64,000 nucleotides of DNA from Euglena gracilis (Eukaryota > Euglenida > Euglenophyceae > Euglenales), in contig CP154956.1 in the NCBI GenBank assembly GCA_039621445.1, forward strand, positions 186,001 to 250,000, given 5' to 3'. The notes beneath the pieces were generated by a model. The model worked only from the letters and a program-made list of their open reading frames with translations. It was not told where the DNA came from and made no database searches. The first letter of the stretch is position 1; every line of letters begins with the position of its first letter. Shown piece after piece: positions 36,150-48,229 of this stretch. Made by a program: the position numbers and the translations under genes.

Positions 36150-37290
36150 TCAACTGTGGAAGTTGCAGCCAGCAGAATAATTGGAACTAGCCCACTAATT
36201 GCATTTGGTACTCTTTTTTGGTGCTTAAAGACGCCTGGCTGCAATATAATACTTGGCAGGTGCCCAGGGACCCGCGTGAGTTTGCGCCAGATCTGCCATT
36301 CACTCTGCCATTCATTCAGATTCATATTGCAATCCGCGTCGGAGGAATGGCATGAAATTTGAAACGTTGGTTGAATCCCCAAAGATGGAGGCTTTTTTTG
36401 GCAGCCAATGGCAGGTTCTCGCCGTTCAGGTGCCGTATCGTTGCATTCGTGCCTCGAAAGCAAGGAAGTTGTTGGGAAAGAACGGGCCACGGTGCCACAG
36501 AAGAGTCGGCTTTTCTCCCGGTTGCTGGTGTTGGTCCCCCCATCCCGAGGAGCCCTGGCCGAGGACGGGTGATGTGCGGTGCAGAGCGACCCTCCCTCCC
36601 ATCCTGCCTCGGCATGCTTCCTCCAGTCGTATAGGGGGAAGCTCCGCCTCCGCATCGCCAGTCTGGTCAGACCTTTGCAAGTTGCGGTGCATGCGGTTAC
36701 TCGGTGTTGTGCCCATCATTCCCGATGTTCCCAGTTGTTTCTGTTTTGGGGGGGGGGAGGGTTGACAGAACAATCAGTGCAAATTGTTTTGATGGGGGAA
36801 AGCGGGCACGGAAACCCTGGTTGGAAAACAACACAATGGGAGGTTCGGGTGAGCCTCACCAAGGAGCACACCACAAAAGATCTTCCCAGTGTTGGGTCCA
36901 GCAGGTTGGTCAAAATGACAGTTTGATGATTTTTCTGCAATACGTTGGTAGCTTTTGCCCCCTCCCAGTGAAAGGCGTGGCTATAGTGGATTGGCTTCCT
37001 GCGGAGCCCATTTTCTGTTGATACGCGCCAGGCCAGGCCCTGTGAATGTACCCTGTATGTTGGGTACAGAACGGGGGATCAGGAGTCTCTGACTCCTCGG
37101 CTCCCCCGACCTCATGCTGGACGGTCTGCCATTTGCTGATGAGGAGGGTATTTTGCCCCCACCGTTTACCCTGGCCTGTTGCAATCAATTTACCCCCCCC
37201 CCCCCTTCCGGGCTGAATGGGAAGCCCAGAAACCTATGGGTGGTGGGGGGCCAACCACTCGAGACGGAAGGTCCTCAAGGCCCCCCAACC
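36150..37290. other. mostly non-coding; weak GC island at 36450-36680
   Basis: 36450-36680 has open frames on both strands, none with clear bias or splice sites. Nothing is called. Confidence 0.4.
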
Positions 37291-37300
37291 CCCTCCCCAG

Positions 37301-37734
37301 CAAGCTTCTGCTTAAGGGATTGCAGTACCCCCCGGGGGGGGGGGCTGGACTGCAGCTAGTCCAAATTTTGGCTAGTGGGATTTCTAGCAGCCCCCCCCGG
37401 GGGGGGGGTCTGCTAGCAGGGCTAGCTAGTGGAAAAAAACATTTTCAGTGACCGGCACAAAGCGCCGGACATTTTTTTGGGGACCGCCAAAAATGGCCAA
37501 AAATACCCATTTTTGGCCATTTTTGGGAACTTTTGGAACAAAATCAGCCAAAAACCTATTAAAAACCTCATTTCCACCTCGGCGCACAGCGCCGGAGGAA
37601 ACGTTTTTTTCCAGTTGGGGGGACCCCCGGACCCCCCCCCCCCGGGGGAGGGGGGTCTAGCTAGTCCATTTTTTCCAGTGTCTAGTCAATTGGCAAGCCA
37701 GTCCCCCCCGGGGTGGTCCTTAAGCAAAAGCCTG
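37301..37734. mobile_element. class-1 element, 434 bp, perfect TSD
   Basis: CAAGCTTCTGCTTAAGGG at the left and GTCCTTAAGCAAAAGCCTG at the right, perfect duplication ctccccag (37293-37300 and 37735-37742). Inside are two hairpins (ccggcacaaagcgccgg and cggcgcacagcgccgg) around a palindromic stretch ggccaaaaatacccattttt. A diverged sibling is at 41340. Confidence 0.92.
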
Positions 37735-37742
37735 CTCCCCAG

Positions 37743-40700
37743 AATCTCTTGAAGGTCTCTTAAGATTACCCTTTCCCTCAAGGGGTCTCTGAAGGGGTCT
37801 CTGAGACAACCTTCGCAATGAGGCTTTCTATGGAGCAATTTGTTTGATATGTGCAAGGGCCTGGAATGTCATTTGTCTTTATTTGCCAAAAGGAATTTCT
37901 TTACACGTAGACGAAGATCGAATTTATTGTCAGCATCAAAAAGATTGCAACATTTTTTTCATTGTGATTTTGTTTTTTGTCATTTTTATCCGGACCAGAG
38001 TTTTTTGGCGGGGGGTCCCAAGTCTTTTGTGGGTCCCCTTGCTGGAGGCAGAGGTTTGGCCTTTTTCGGTCTTTTTGTTTTCGGCACAAAGCACCGAAGC
38101 TTTTTTGAACCCCAAAATTGACCCCTCCCAAAAAGTGGGTTGCCTCTCCCCATCCACAGATCCAGGGTACCCCCAAGGGGGTGGGGGACCAGACTGCAAG
38201 CAACAAGAAGACCAAGGAGCTTTTAAAAAAAATTATCATTCTGCTGTTTTGTAAAACAAAAAATACCTTGCCCTTTTTACAGGGCATTTACAGCGGCGCC
38301 GATTTTCAGGTCAAAGTCTTCCTTCGGTGCCTTCGGTGTCAAAAGGAAATTTCCAAGCAACGATTCTGTGGTGGTGGGGCCACTGCAACCCCCCGCCAGG
38401 CATTCCCACACAGCCCTGCTCCCCAGGGTATTTAGTGAGCGTTGGTTTTGTACAGGGGGAGGGGGTACCCCACCCGCCTATTTTTTTGTATTTTTTTTGG
38501 AATTTATCGCCGTTCCAAACGGTTTTTTTTTTCATACATTGGGGATACGTTATAATGAATAAGTCAAATAAGTCAAACAAATCAGATTTGAAAATGGATG
38601 TGCTTTTTTTGATTTAAACAAATGATTTTGTTCTTTGGAGGGAATTTTCAGAGTCATTTCCTGATAAAACACGTGGCGAAAGTGTTTAAAAATCATTTTC
38701 AAGTTTTTCCAAAGATATTGAAGTTCTTCAAAATGAGTTTTCACAGATCTTCATTTTTGACCGACACCAAAACAGAAAAGAAATTTCTTGAGTTGAACCC
38801 CTGGGGCTTCTCATACATCCCAGTCGGCTTTAACCCGGACCGCCATCGCAGTTTTGGTCGACGTTGGGGGGTATCCAGCTTTACCCTGGCTTTGCGTTTT
38901 TGGCCCAACACTGGCAGCCGCTTCGTGCAACTGGCACCCGGCATCCAAGCGCACCCCTCAGCCCACAGGAGGAGCGTCCTCCCCTCATCCCGAGATCTGA
39001 ATGGGAATGGCAAGGGATGTTCTTCTGGGGACCGTGAAATGGAAGGCAGTCCATCCTTGGAGAAAGAGGGGAGGAGGTCCAGAAGACAACCCAGCGGTCC
39101 ACCTGGAATGGCATCACGTTTAAAAACTCTAAATTGAATTTTTTGATTAAAGGTATTTTGGGTCTGTTGTTTCGAACCTCCGGCTCATTGCCTCCATGCC
39201 CAAGTCAATGAACGAAGAGGGAATAGGGTGAACCCCCTCCAACTAATTTTGCAGTGCCTTAAAGTTTTGCATGCTCAAGCAACTTTGCGGGGGAAGGCGA
39301 AAAGGATTCGTCAAATAATTTTTTACCCCTTTCATATATAACATATAAACAACATATAAAATGGCGTCTCTTTCTGGAAAATTGGGAGGTGGCAAGCGCA
39401 AGGAATCATCCAAACTACAATGTCACAACGTTTTGGTTGATGAATTGAAGAATTGAATTTCACACAAATATTTAGTTAGAAAAGATCAGTAGCAAAATTT
39501 TACAGGGGGCAAAGTCAGTAAGAAGGAGGGGTTTATTATTTGACCTCCCCAACCCAATGTAAAGTCCCCCACAACAGGGGGTTTGTTTTTGCCGCCAAAA
39601 AAGCCCCCTCCCAATGCAAAGCCTTCAAGGGTGCCATTCGTGCGGAAGTAGAAAAAATATATATTATTATCCACTTTGGAAAAGGATCCACTTTGGGCAG
39701 AAACTGCCCCTACAAGGTAAAACTCGGAGGTACACAAACAGGAATCAGTGTTTTTTTTTGCAAAATGAAGGCAGCACCAGCGTAGAGGTCACCCAGAAAA
39801 ATTTGCCCCCCCCCCCCAATACGTTGTATTAAATCCAAAATTCTGCCCAGTCAAAATTGTGCCAAGCTGGGGGGGCTTTATATTTTGGGGTATAAATGGG
39901 CCTTGATTTTCTACGGAGGGGAGGGGGATGGAGCTATAGATTTATTTAACACCTGTGTGACCCCTCCCCCCTCCCGAAAGGTTCAGGAGTGGGTGGGCGG
40001 GTTGGGGCTGCTGACCAGAGGGTGGGGTGAGCTTTCGTCCAAAGATGGGGTCCACCCTCAGGACAGACTCCATCCATGGATGGCCCAAACCCACCCACCA
40101 ACTTCTTATTTGAACTTCTTTCACGATCCCCCACCCCTGGGGAGTTCGTCCACCCACCCAAAACCCATCCAGAATCAACGAAAAAACCCTTTTGGAAATG
40201 TTCCCGGCCCAGCTTTTGTCCAGGCCTAACAAAAACTCATCTCCAGAAGTTCGAAAAATCGATGGAAAGCAGTGGAATAAAAATTTAACCTTTTTGGGCC
40301 CTCCAGGATCATTCCAGTCACCTGGGCAGGGGGTGTCAGGACAACCCCAAACAAACCCTGTACACCCTTCTTACATCAAACCCCATCTCAAAGTTTTGAT
40401 GAAAAATTCACATGGAAAACAAAATGGAGATGTTCTCGAGGACAGAAAAATATGGGACAAAGTAGGAAATTATGTCCTGTCAAGATTTTGATTCTATAAT
40501 TAAAAACATTAGTTGAGACACAAACAAATTCACACCTCGCAATGAATCACCTCTGCCTTTGTACCAATTGTGCAACAATCATGGGAAAATGGTGAAATTT
40601 TTTCGGAAATCAGCTGTATCAGAAAAGAAACATTTTTTATGTATTCTTTGTCAGTTTGTCCAGAAAAAATGCAGCTGAATGCACGCATTTTGAGACATTT

Positions 40701-41330
40701 TTACTCAATTTTTTTGAGTTTTAAACTGGGGTTTCCCCGTAGGGCAGTAACACAGGGCCAACTTCAGGGGAGGAGCACCCCTCCCTCCCCCCCCCCCCCG
40801 CTCAACATCATCATTTCTATCAAACCTGATCTCATGGAAAGTTGTCAACCCCGTGGAATTTTCGTTTTGCACTGGGAGCTTTGTCATGTTGGAAAGCCCT
40901 AGAAGGGTCTTTCTGGGAAACTGTCATCTGAACTCGCTGATTTGTCAATGAAAAAATTTTTGGGGGGCCTGAGGAATCTTGCCTGTGGCATTATCTTGGA
41001 TAGAGGCTTGTGTCTGGTTTTGTCTGGTCTGGGTTGTGAACCGGAATTTCTCTGTTCTGAATTGGCGTTCCTGGGGAAACTCTTTGGGGGGAAGTGCTTC
41101 CGACCCGAGAGTGCGCTTGTGGGGGATGTGTGTTGTCAGTCTGTGTTGTTGTTTCGCCCCAGGCTTACTGTCGTCCCAGACCGCTCTTGTCTGTGTGGTG
41201 CAGACCATTAAAAACAAGCTGGGCTTTACCCTTCCGGGGAGGGAGAAGGGCCTAAAAACAAGGCAGCGCAGGCGGAAAAGTGGTTCCACCACCTGCGGGG
41301 CACCTTCTGGATAGTTCCCTTTGGGGAAGG
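37743..41330. other. non-coding, repeat fragments only
   Basis: 37990-38170 and 38290-38460 contain class-1 core words (ggcacaaagcaccgaagc; right-end-like cacacagccctg; left-end-like cagggtatttagtgagcg). 39540-39830 has C-run/AT-word DNA. The rest has no open frame with codon bias. Confidence 0.4.
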
Positions 41331-41339
41331 TCGCCAAGG

Positions 41340-42087
41340 CAGGCTTCTGCTTAAGTGTTCGAAGTACCCCCCCCATTTGCACTGGTCCAACTGCAACTGG
41401 TCCAAATTTGGCTCATGGAAATCCTAGTGGACCCCGCGGGACACACAGTGCACACAGGTGGTCCTATGGTAGGGCTAGCCAGTGGAGAATTTTCCCAGTG
41501 ACCGACGAGAAGCAGCAAAAAAAAAATGTTTCCCCAAAACCTGTCAAACATGTCCATTTTGACCATTTTCGGGACAAAGTCAGCCAAAAAATCCATTGAA
41601 AACATTGCAAACCCCATTTCCACCTCGACGCGCAGCACCGGAGGAATTTTTTTTCTAGCTGGGAGGGCCCCTGGACCCCCCCCCCCCGGGGGGGAGGGGG
41701 AGCAGACTTTCATTTGGTGCGCCACGGAATTTTTTTTGTGCGCCGCGTGCACCATGGCACTGGAAGTTTTGTGACCGTGTGAACCGCGGAAGATTGTTTT
41801 CTGTACGCCGCGTGCACCGCAGCAGCGCCGCCTGCACCACGGCATAGCCATCCCAATTATCCCCTGTCCAGTCTCTTTGATATTTTCTCGACTGTGGCTG
41901 AGAAGGGTATTTGGTGCGCCGCGGCGGCGTTTCAGGTGCGCCATGGGTGTGCCGCGACAAAAATTTGATTGTGCACTGCGTGCGCTGTGGAAAAAAAATT
42001 TGCGCCGTGGCGCACTAAATGAAAGTGTGGAGGGGAGTCAAGCTAGTGGCTTTTTTTCCAGTGTCTATCAAAAAAGCTAACCGCCTG
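41340..42087. mobile_element. class-1 element related to 37301, with nested insertion
   Basis: Left CAGGCTTCTGCTTAAGTG; core cagtgaccgacgagaagcag through cgacgcgcagcaccggagg matches 37301 closely. The right end is degraded (cgcctg near 42087), so the duplication is not clear. A second element interrupts it at 41703-42029. Confidence 0.65.
41703..42029. mobile_element. nested element, 24-bp TIRs (ACTTTCATTTGGTGCGCC)
   Basis: Left CAGACTTTCATTTGGTGCGC and right GCGCACTAAATGAAAGTGTG are inverted, and the match continues inward through ccacgg. Internally gtgcgccgc/gtgcaccgcgg words recur in both orientations. Flanks agggggag and gaggggag are similar, suggesting an 8-bp duplication blurred by a G run. 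Confidence 0.7.
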
Positions 42088-42089
42088 GT

Positions 42090-42700
42090 CGAGGCCCTTT
42101 GGTGTTGAGAAAGGCAAAATTTTCGATAAATACGGACGGCACTTTCTCTCCCTCCCTCCCTTCTGATATCCAGGCCCGTCCATGTCCATAGCCAAGGATC
42201 CATCTCGCAGTTCAGTATGTGCCAGCTGTAATGTGCAAATTTCCATCTGCCATGCTAGAGCATGCTAGATCCATGTTCTCAAATGGGTTTGTATTTCAAG
42301 AGGTTGCAGGTCCCACGAGCGTTTTGCATTCCCTGAAGTCCACGGCATTGTTTCCTGAAATTGCAGCTTCTCGTGCCACCGCCAAATTCTGCCCAAATCC
42401 AAGTTCTTCCTCATCAGCAGTACGTTGTGAATCAAATCCTCCCAGTCCACGTCGCATTGAACCTCTTTGTGATGTTTAGGATGGCATGGCTCCTGACAAA
42501 CCCCTTCTTGCAAAGCACATTTGATCACCTTGTGTCGCCCAGGCTTCTTTTTGACTTGGAAGCCCCCTCCCCAGGGTTAGGGGGCAAGACCCCCCCTTTT
42601 TCCCATTCAGCCTGTCCGTCACGTCTTTCCTCCAAAATTCCCCATCCACCCACTGCCCCCCAGTCTCTTCCCCTCTGGCTTTCCAGACCCCCACCCCCAG
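42090..42700. other. non-coding DNA
   Basis: No codon bias and no splice-bounded frame. Confidence 0.4.
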
Positions 42701-42719
42701 CCCATTCCTTGAACCTGAG

Positions 42720-42975
42720 GCGGTCTGCGCCGCGGGGGACGCCGCCCGGCCAGTGCGCCAGGATGGCCGTTGCGTGGGACATCGAATGCTTCCAACCCCC
42801 CCGACCGCCACGGGGGAAGTCCTACCCGGTGGCGGTTGTTCATTTCAGCATCTTTGCCACCCGGTGTGTCAATGGGATGTGCCGTCGGCAGAAGTTTGTC
42901 CAGAAGTTTGGAATCCTGGCTCTTGGTCACCTGAGGCCCCGCGGAGCCTCCACGGGGTCTCCTCTGGGTGATTAA
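42720..42975 (+). CDS. GC-rich coding-like island, frame ambiguous
   Basis: Two frames are plausible. One has an ATG and reads MAVAWDIECFQPPRPPRGKS then YPVAVVHFSIFATRC; WDIEC slightly resembles the first exonuclease motif of family-B DNA polymerases, but nothing else of that family is seen. The other reads EPEAVCAAGDAARPVRQDGR. Neither boundary is certain. Confidence 0.3.
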
Positions 42976-42979
42976 TTTT

Positions 42980-43825
42980 GTGTGCAGGACACCTCCTGCA
43001 ACAAATCACACCACATCTCACTGTCCCACACCGTATTGCACACCGCATCATACCATCATGCTTTGCCCTTCTCCATCCCTGATGCAACACCTCTTCGTCT
43101 GTATTTTTGTATTATCATCTCATCCATGCGATCATTTTTTTAGGGTTTTTTTAATGAGCCATTACAAAAGACAACTTTTACCCTCCCAAGGGGAAAACCC
43201 CAACACTGCCCACCAGAAAATCCCATCGGAGCCTTTTCACCAAATGTGGTTCCTCACCCCAGGACGTCGGTGTTCAGGTTCCTGGCCAGACCAGAAGAAA
43301 TGCAATTTGAAATGCCAGTCTTTTTTCCCCAAGTATTGTCTTGCACATTCATTGCCCTCACTTTCACCATACGGGGCCCCCATATTTTTTCCATACAAGC
43401 GAACTTGCGCACAACAGCATTTACTCGAGCAAAACAGTTGGTCACCCTTGCAGAACAGCAATCACAAGTGCATTAGGGTATTTTTGGGGATACCCACTGG
43501 GTCCAGCTCCCAGCCGGCCGTGCCCCCACCCCCTTACCCCCTTGACCCCCCCCCCCACCCCCAGAGTGGCGGTCCAGCCAGCACATCTTTCCAGCCGGCC
43601 GGCGGGACCCCCCCCCCCAGGGTCCTTAAGAAATCCCTGCTTCTGGGCAACGTTTTCCACTTTCCTGCTGCCTTATTGAGAAGTGTGATCTAGTAATCCG
43701 CCAAGCCAACTTGGAGGCAATTCCAACTTTCGCTCTTTGACTTCCAAACCCACAAAATTTGGCTCCAAGACACACGAAAGCAAAAAAAAAACCCTGGTTT
43801 ATTGACTCATCCGTCCATCCCCCCC
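42980..43825. other. non-coding, with a class-1 right end
   Basis: 43560-43639 carries ggtccagccagcacatcttt and ends ggtccttaagaaatccctg, a class-1 right end. The expected duplication (cttctggg) was not found upstream. Confidence 0.4.
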
Positions 43826-43829
43826 TCAG

Positions 43830-44050
43830 GCTTTCCTTCTCTCATCTTTCCCTTTCCGTTCATTGCCGTTGGGTTGCGGAGGAGGCGCCCCCGCCCCCAA
43901 GGCCACAGCACAGCACTGAGCCCAGCTGGGAGGTGGGGGTCCCCCGCCAGCCTCCCAGAGCTGGTCGGCTCCCCTTTCCTGCAAGCCATGCCCTGGCGAA
44001 CCGTTCCCGTGGAGGGGCCCCCGCCCTCTCCTGTTGACTACTCCTATTGA
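43830..44050 (+). CDS. terminal exon, Pro-rich, unknown protein
   Basis: The pyrimidine-rich acceptor ccatccccccctcag ends at 43829. The frame runs FPSLIFPFPFIAVG, a basic cluster (LRRRRPRPQGH), LPELVGSPFLQAMPWRTVPV and EGPPPSPVDYSY, then TGA at 44048-44050. The third-position bias supports this frame in the second half. The hydrophobic start followed by four Arg could be the end of a membrane helix. No family is recognised. Confidence 0.45.
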
Positions 44051-44339
44051 CTGTCCATCCCCCCCCCCTGTGTTCCGCGCTGTCCACTGCATGGCAGTGG
44101 CACAAAGGCTTCTTTTGATGCAAGCAGGTGGGTGGGGGCCGTAGGCTGGCTGTGTGCAGGTGGGAAGGCATGGCCGGACAATCCCCGACCTCCCCATCTG
44201 CAAGGTTTTTTTTAAAAAGAAAGTTGGTGCTTTCTGCTCTGGGATGCCTGGGGGTTGGTTGCGGCTGGCTCTTCAAGCGAGTGGCTGGACTTCAAGGAAC
44301 GCCTGATGGGAGGTGGTTGACCCACCTGGGAGGTGGGGG

Positions 44340-44500
44340 TGGGCCCGGCGGTCTTTAAGGGACATGGAAATTTGTTCCATATCCCTCAATGGACATTGAA
44401 CATGTCCATGTCCGTTCATGGACATGGACAGTTTTTGCACATGTTTGGGCATTGGACATTTGAGATTAGACTTGGACATGTATATTTTTGAGACTCGTTT
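44340..44500 (+). repeat. ggacatg degenerate repeat
   Basis: The hexamer-like words gacatgg, ggacatt and catgtcc recur about ten times in 160 bp and can pair with each other. Confidence 0.6.
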
Positions 44501-44606
44501 AGTCCAGTTGGTGCAGGGCTCAAACGGGGTCGAAAATAGAAAGAAAAGAGAACCGCATTTTTTTTACGCTTTAAATTGATGGTTGATTGTCCAAGGATGC
44601 TCGGAA

Positions 44607-45092
44607 CATACATCTCTCTAAGGTTTTGCGAACCCCCCCCCCCCCGGGGGGGCGGCTGCAGTCAGCCCCGGGTTGGGCCCAGCCCAGCCGCAGCAGCACC
44701 CCCCCCGGGGGGGGGGTGCTGCTAGCCCAGCTAGCCAGCCCCTTTTTTGGGGGTCCAGCCCAAAATTTTTCGGCGCAAAGCGCCGAAATTTTTTGAAAAA
44801 CTGTGTTCAAAAGTGGCCAAAAATGGGGTTTGGGGGGCGTTTGGGGCATTTTTGGGGGGTTTCAGATGCATCATTTTTTCAAAACTGTGTTCTGCAGGTC
44901 ATTTTGGGCATTTTTCCGATTTCAGTCCAGCTCGCCCCGGTTCGGGTGCAGCCGGGGTCCAGCCCCCCCCCCCCCCCCCCGGGGGGGGGGGGGGGGCGGG
45001 CTAGCCAGCCCAAATTTCTAGCCAGCCCAAATTTCTAGCCAGCCCAAATCCCCCCCCCCCCCCCCCCCCCGGGGTCCTTAGAGAGATGTATG
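44607..45092. mobile_element. class-1 element, 486 bp, perfect TSD
   Basis: Starts CATACATCTCTCTAAGG and ends CCTTAGAGAGATGTATG, a perfect 17-bp TIR, with perfect duplication gctcggaa (44599-44606 and 45093-45100). Contains G/C tracts, ggcgcaaagcgcc followed by GAAATTTTTTGAAAA, and triple agccagcccaaatttct words. Its outer TIR is unlike that of any other family here. Confidence 0.95.
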
Positions 45093-45099
45093 GCTCGGA

Positions 45100-45650
45100 A
45101 GCAATTTTCCCCTGACGTCGACCTGTTTTCGCTGAATTTTTAACCGAATTTTTTAAGTTGAATTGAGAAAGTCCGAATTGATTATTTGCTTTTGGGAATC
45201 TCAGAAGATGTGCTGGGATAGCAAAGTTGTTGTTTTTTCTGTTTAATTTTGTCAAGGACCACCCCGTAGGACCCAAAGTGGGGTCCCCGCAGTTTTCAAG
45301 AATAATTGTGAAGAATTGGCACCCCAAACCCAGAAGGGGACAGAGGTTTCCAGGCGACCCTCTTGGTCCATCCCCCTCCTGGGTCCTGGGGGAGAGGGTT
45401 TGTACAAAGAAGCCTAGAGATGCCCCCACCCCCTCTTGCCCCCACCCCCCACCATATCTCCCACACGCACCATCTATATCTGCCACACACCCTCCTCGCG
45501 CTTCCTGTGTCTGTGCTATTTGACCACCTTGGCATCGAAACTCTCGTGTTTGTGTGCATTTGCACTAGGGGGTGGTGCACAGTGATTGGATCAGTATTTC
45601 CCTCATGTCCACGACGATGCATTGGGTCCAGTTTTTTAAAGTTTGGGGAT
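45100..45650. other. non-coding DNA
   Basis: No supported gene. Confidence 0.4.
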
Positions 45651-45665
45651 GGAGGGAGACGAACC

Positions 45666-45914
45666 CAGGGCAGTACAGGAATTGGCCAAACAGCCAGGGT
45701 GGTGGGTTGGGGGGGTCGACCACCCCCCCCCCCCTGCATGGTGGGGGGTCGACCCCCCCCACCTCCTCCCGTATTTCCGGGAGCACCAATTTTCGACCCC
45801 AAAAAATTTCCCGGCAGTTTTGGCGCCGGGAAGAATTTGTTAAGAAAAATCTGTGAAAATGCTGTGGTGGGTGGGGGGGGGGTCGACCCCCCCAGGGGTT
45901 CCTGTGCAGCCTTG
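45666..45914. mobile_element. class-1 MITE, 249 bp
   Basis: CAGGGCAGTACAGGAATTGG at the left, GGGGTTCCTGTGCAGCCTTG at the right; duplications gacgaacc and gtcgaacc (7 of 8). The core shares ggggggtcgacccc and cgtatttccggg with the outer element at 46360-48210. Confidence 0.85.
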
Positions 45915-45964
45915 GTCGAACCCCCTCCGGAGGCGGGGTTTCCTCTATTCGGCGTGAAGCACCC

Positions 45965-45965
<1 letters not shown>

Positions 45966-46004
<39 letters not shown>

Positions 46005-46025
46005 CATGCCCACACGCAAGCACAT

Positions 46026-46100
<75 letters not shown>
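45966..46100. repeat. CA microsatellite
   Basis: Two long CA arrays (about 36 and 75 bp) separated by ggcatgcccacacgcaagcac. Confidence 0.95.
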
Positions 46101-46103
<3 letters not shown>

Positions 46104-46359
46104 GCTCACTCATGGGGGGTGGGGTGGGGGGCATCTTTGGTGGTCCATTTTGGGGTGTCTGTGTGCGTGCGTGTGCATGTGTGTGTGTGTGTTTGTGTGC
46201 CTGCACCCTGTGGGTGGTGGGTACAGACCCCTCACCCCGGACCCAGGTCATAAGAAAATCTCTGATTGGGTCCTTGTCAACCAATAGCGGAAATTTCTTC
46301 CGAAAATCAGCCCCCCAGGGGATTGTCAGCCGACGTGGACCTGTGAGGGAACCTCCACC

Positions 46360-48210
46360 CAGGGCTGTACGGGAATCCCCGCCAGGCACCTACGGCCGAC
46401 CAGGGCCGACCAGAGCCGACCAGGGCCGACCAGGGCCGACCAGGGCCGACCAGGGCCGACCAGGGCCGATGAGGGCCGACCAGGGCCGACCAGGGCCGAC
46501 TTGCATGTGGTTGGCCGACCGAAGGGGAACGGATGAAGGAATTCGGCAGCTTTCCCTCTGGAACAAGCACCTCTGATGATGCTGGGCGATGCAGGGCGAT
46601 GCAGGGCGATGCGGGGATTTTTTTGGATTTTTTTTGGATGCGGGGATTTTGGATGGCTGAAGTGAAGTGGGGTTCATATTTGGGCCCATACTGCTGGGTA
46701 CACCTCTGTTGTCTCGTCCTCCCTCCCCTGCAGACCACTCCAGCCTGCCCTTCATGTCGGCCGTGCCTCTGCCTCTGATGCCGTGTTGAACCTCTCCGTC
46801 CCCCTCCGGGAGATGTGTGACTCCCCTGGAGCCGAAGGTATCGTGCCCCTGCTGCATACCTGCGTACAGCCTCCACATTGGTGCTGTGTTCCTCCTTGGC
46901 TCGTCTGACCTTCCCTGAGTGACTCCCTGGAGTGGATGCTCCAGTGGGAGAGGGAGGTTATGGGGGGAATCTTAAGTTGTGGGATAAACGGGCGACTGTG
47001 GTCGCGGTTGTAGGCATGTGCATGATCATGTGCATCCGTGGATGCTTGTGGGGCATGTGAATCTGAGGATGCTTGTAGGGGTGCGCATACTGTGCACCCC
47101 TGATTGTTGGATGCCAGGATTGGCATCCAACGAGCCGCGAATTTAATGCACAAAGTCGCGAGTTGGGTGTCGAGGAAGGTTGGCTGGAGGCCAAGAAGCG
47201 GGACCTCCACCGTGACTGACTCTGTGCTTCCCTGTCTGCTGCATGCTCTTTTGTAGTGTGGCCAATGCAAAGTGTGAGCAATGAGGATTTTGTGTGGATG
47301 TGCCTGATGGTTGCCTGGGGGTTTACTGTAAGGTTGCCTAGGGCACCATTGGATGCTTTTAGGGCAATGCAGGGCGATGCAGGGCGATGCGGGGCCCAAA
47401 GGGGTGGGTGACCGAAGGTGCTTGATGCTGGGCGATGCTGGGTGATGCTGGATTTTTGGTGACCAGAGGTGGGGTTCCGATGCTGGGCGATGCAGGGTGT
47501 TGCTGGGCGATGCTGGGTGATGCTGGCATTTTTTGTATTTTTTGAAGAACTAAACCCATTTTTTGGATAATTTTCTCACAAATCTCCAGTTTTACACCCA
47601 TTTTGGCCATTATGGACCAGTTTTTGCTAATTTGGGGGCTATTTGTCACTGATTTGGCAAATATTGGGCTAAATTGGGTCAATCTGAGCATTTTTTATGG
47701 CATTGTGGACATTTTGCGCCCTTTTGGTAATTTTGGGTCATTTTTCACAATCTTTTGTGGATTTTGTTGGCGTTTTTGGGTAATTTTTGGTTATTTCAAG
47801 CCATTTTAGGTCATTTTGGTTGCTTTTGGGGAGCCAATGGAGGCCTTATGGGGCACTTCCTTTTGATCTTTTGATCTCATTGCATCCCTTCACATTTTTT
47901 CTGTGGAGGATACCCCCACCTATGGCCGACTATTTGCCGACCAGGGCCGACCAGGGCCGACCAGGGCCGACCAGAGCACCAAAATGGGAAGTGACCATAG
48001 GTGCCTGATCCCCGCAACCCTGTGGGTGGTGGGGGGGGTCGACCCCCCAATCCTGTGGGTAGGGGGGGGGCTACCAGGCTTTCTCGTATTTCCGGGGGCG
48101 CCGATTTTTAGGTCAAACTTTCCCCGCAGCGCCGAAGAATTTTTCTTCGAGCAGCTGCCATGGTGGGTGGAGAGGGTCGAACCCCCACCAGGCCTTCCTG
48201 CACAGCCCTG
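46360..48210. mobile_element. class-1 element (outer), perfect TSD, split by a nested element
   Basis: Starts CAGGGCTGTACGGGAATCC, ends CCTTCCTGCACAGCCCTG, perfect duplication cctccacc (46352-46359 and 48211-48218). Without the nested insertion (46383-48007 plus one duplication copy) it is about 220 bp, like its sibling at 45666. Confidence 0.93.
46383..48007. mobile_element. class-1 element (inner), 1625 bp, perfect TSD, decamer satellites
   Basis: Starts CAGGCACCTACGGCCGACC, ends GACCATAGGTGCCTG, perfect duplication atccccgc (46375-46382 and 48008-48015). Just inside the left end are about 11 tandem copies of gggccgacca and near the right end about five more; gatgcagggc units form two further clusters (46578-46615 and 47365-47530). 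The middle (46700-47350) is of normal complexity, with a long minus-strand open frame in which I recognise no transposase motif. Terminal tandem repeats could be transposase-binding sites (inference). Confidence 0.92.
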
Positions 48211-48229
48211 CCTCCACCCACGTGCATTG

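Noticed and set aside
42763-42800. WDIECF as a family-B DNA polymerase exonuclease motif
   Set aside because: Only five residues fit, no further motif follows, and a competing frame is equally good.
45363-46389. Frames of His-Thr or Cys-Val repeats
   Set aside because: CA microsatellite and element DNA.
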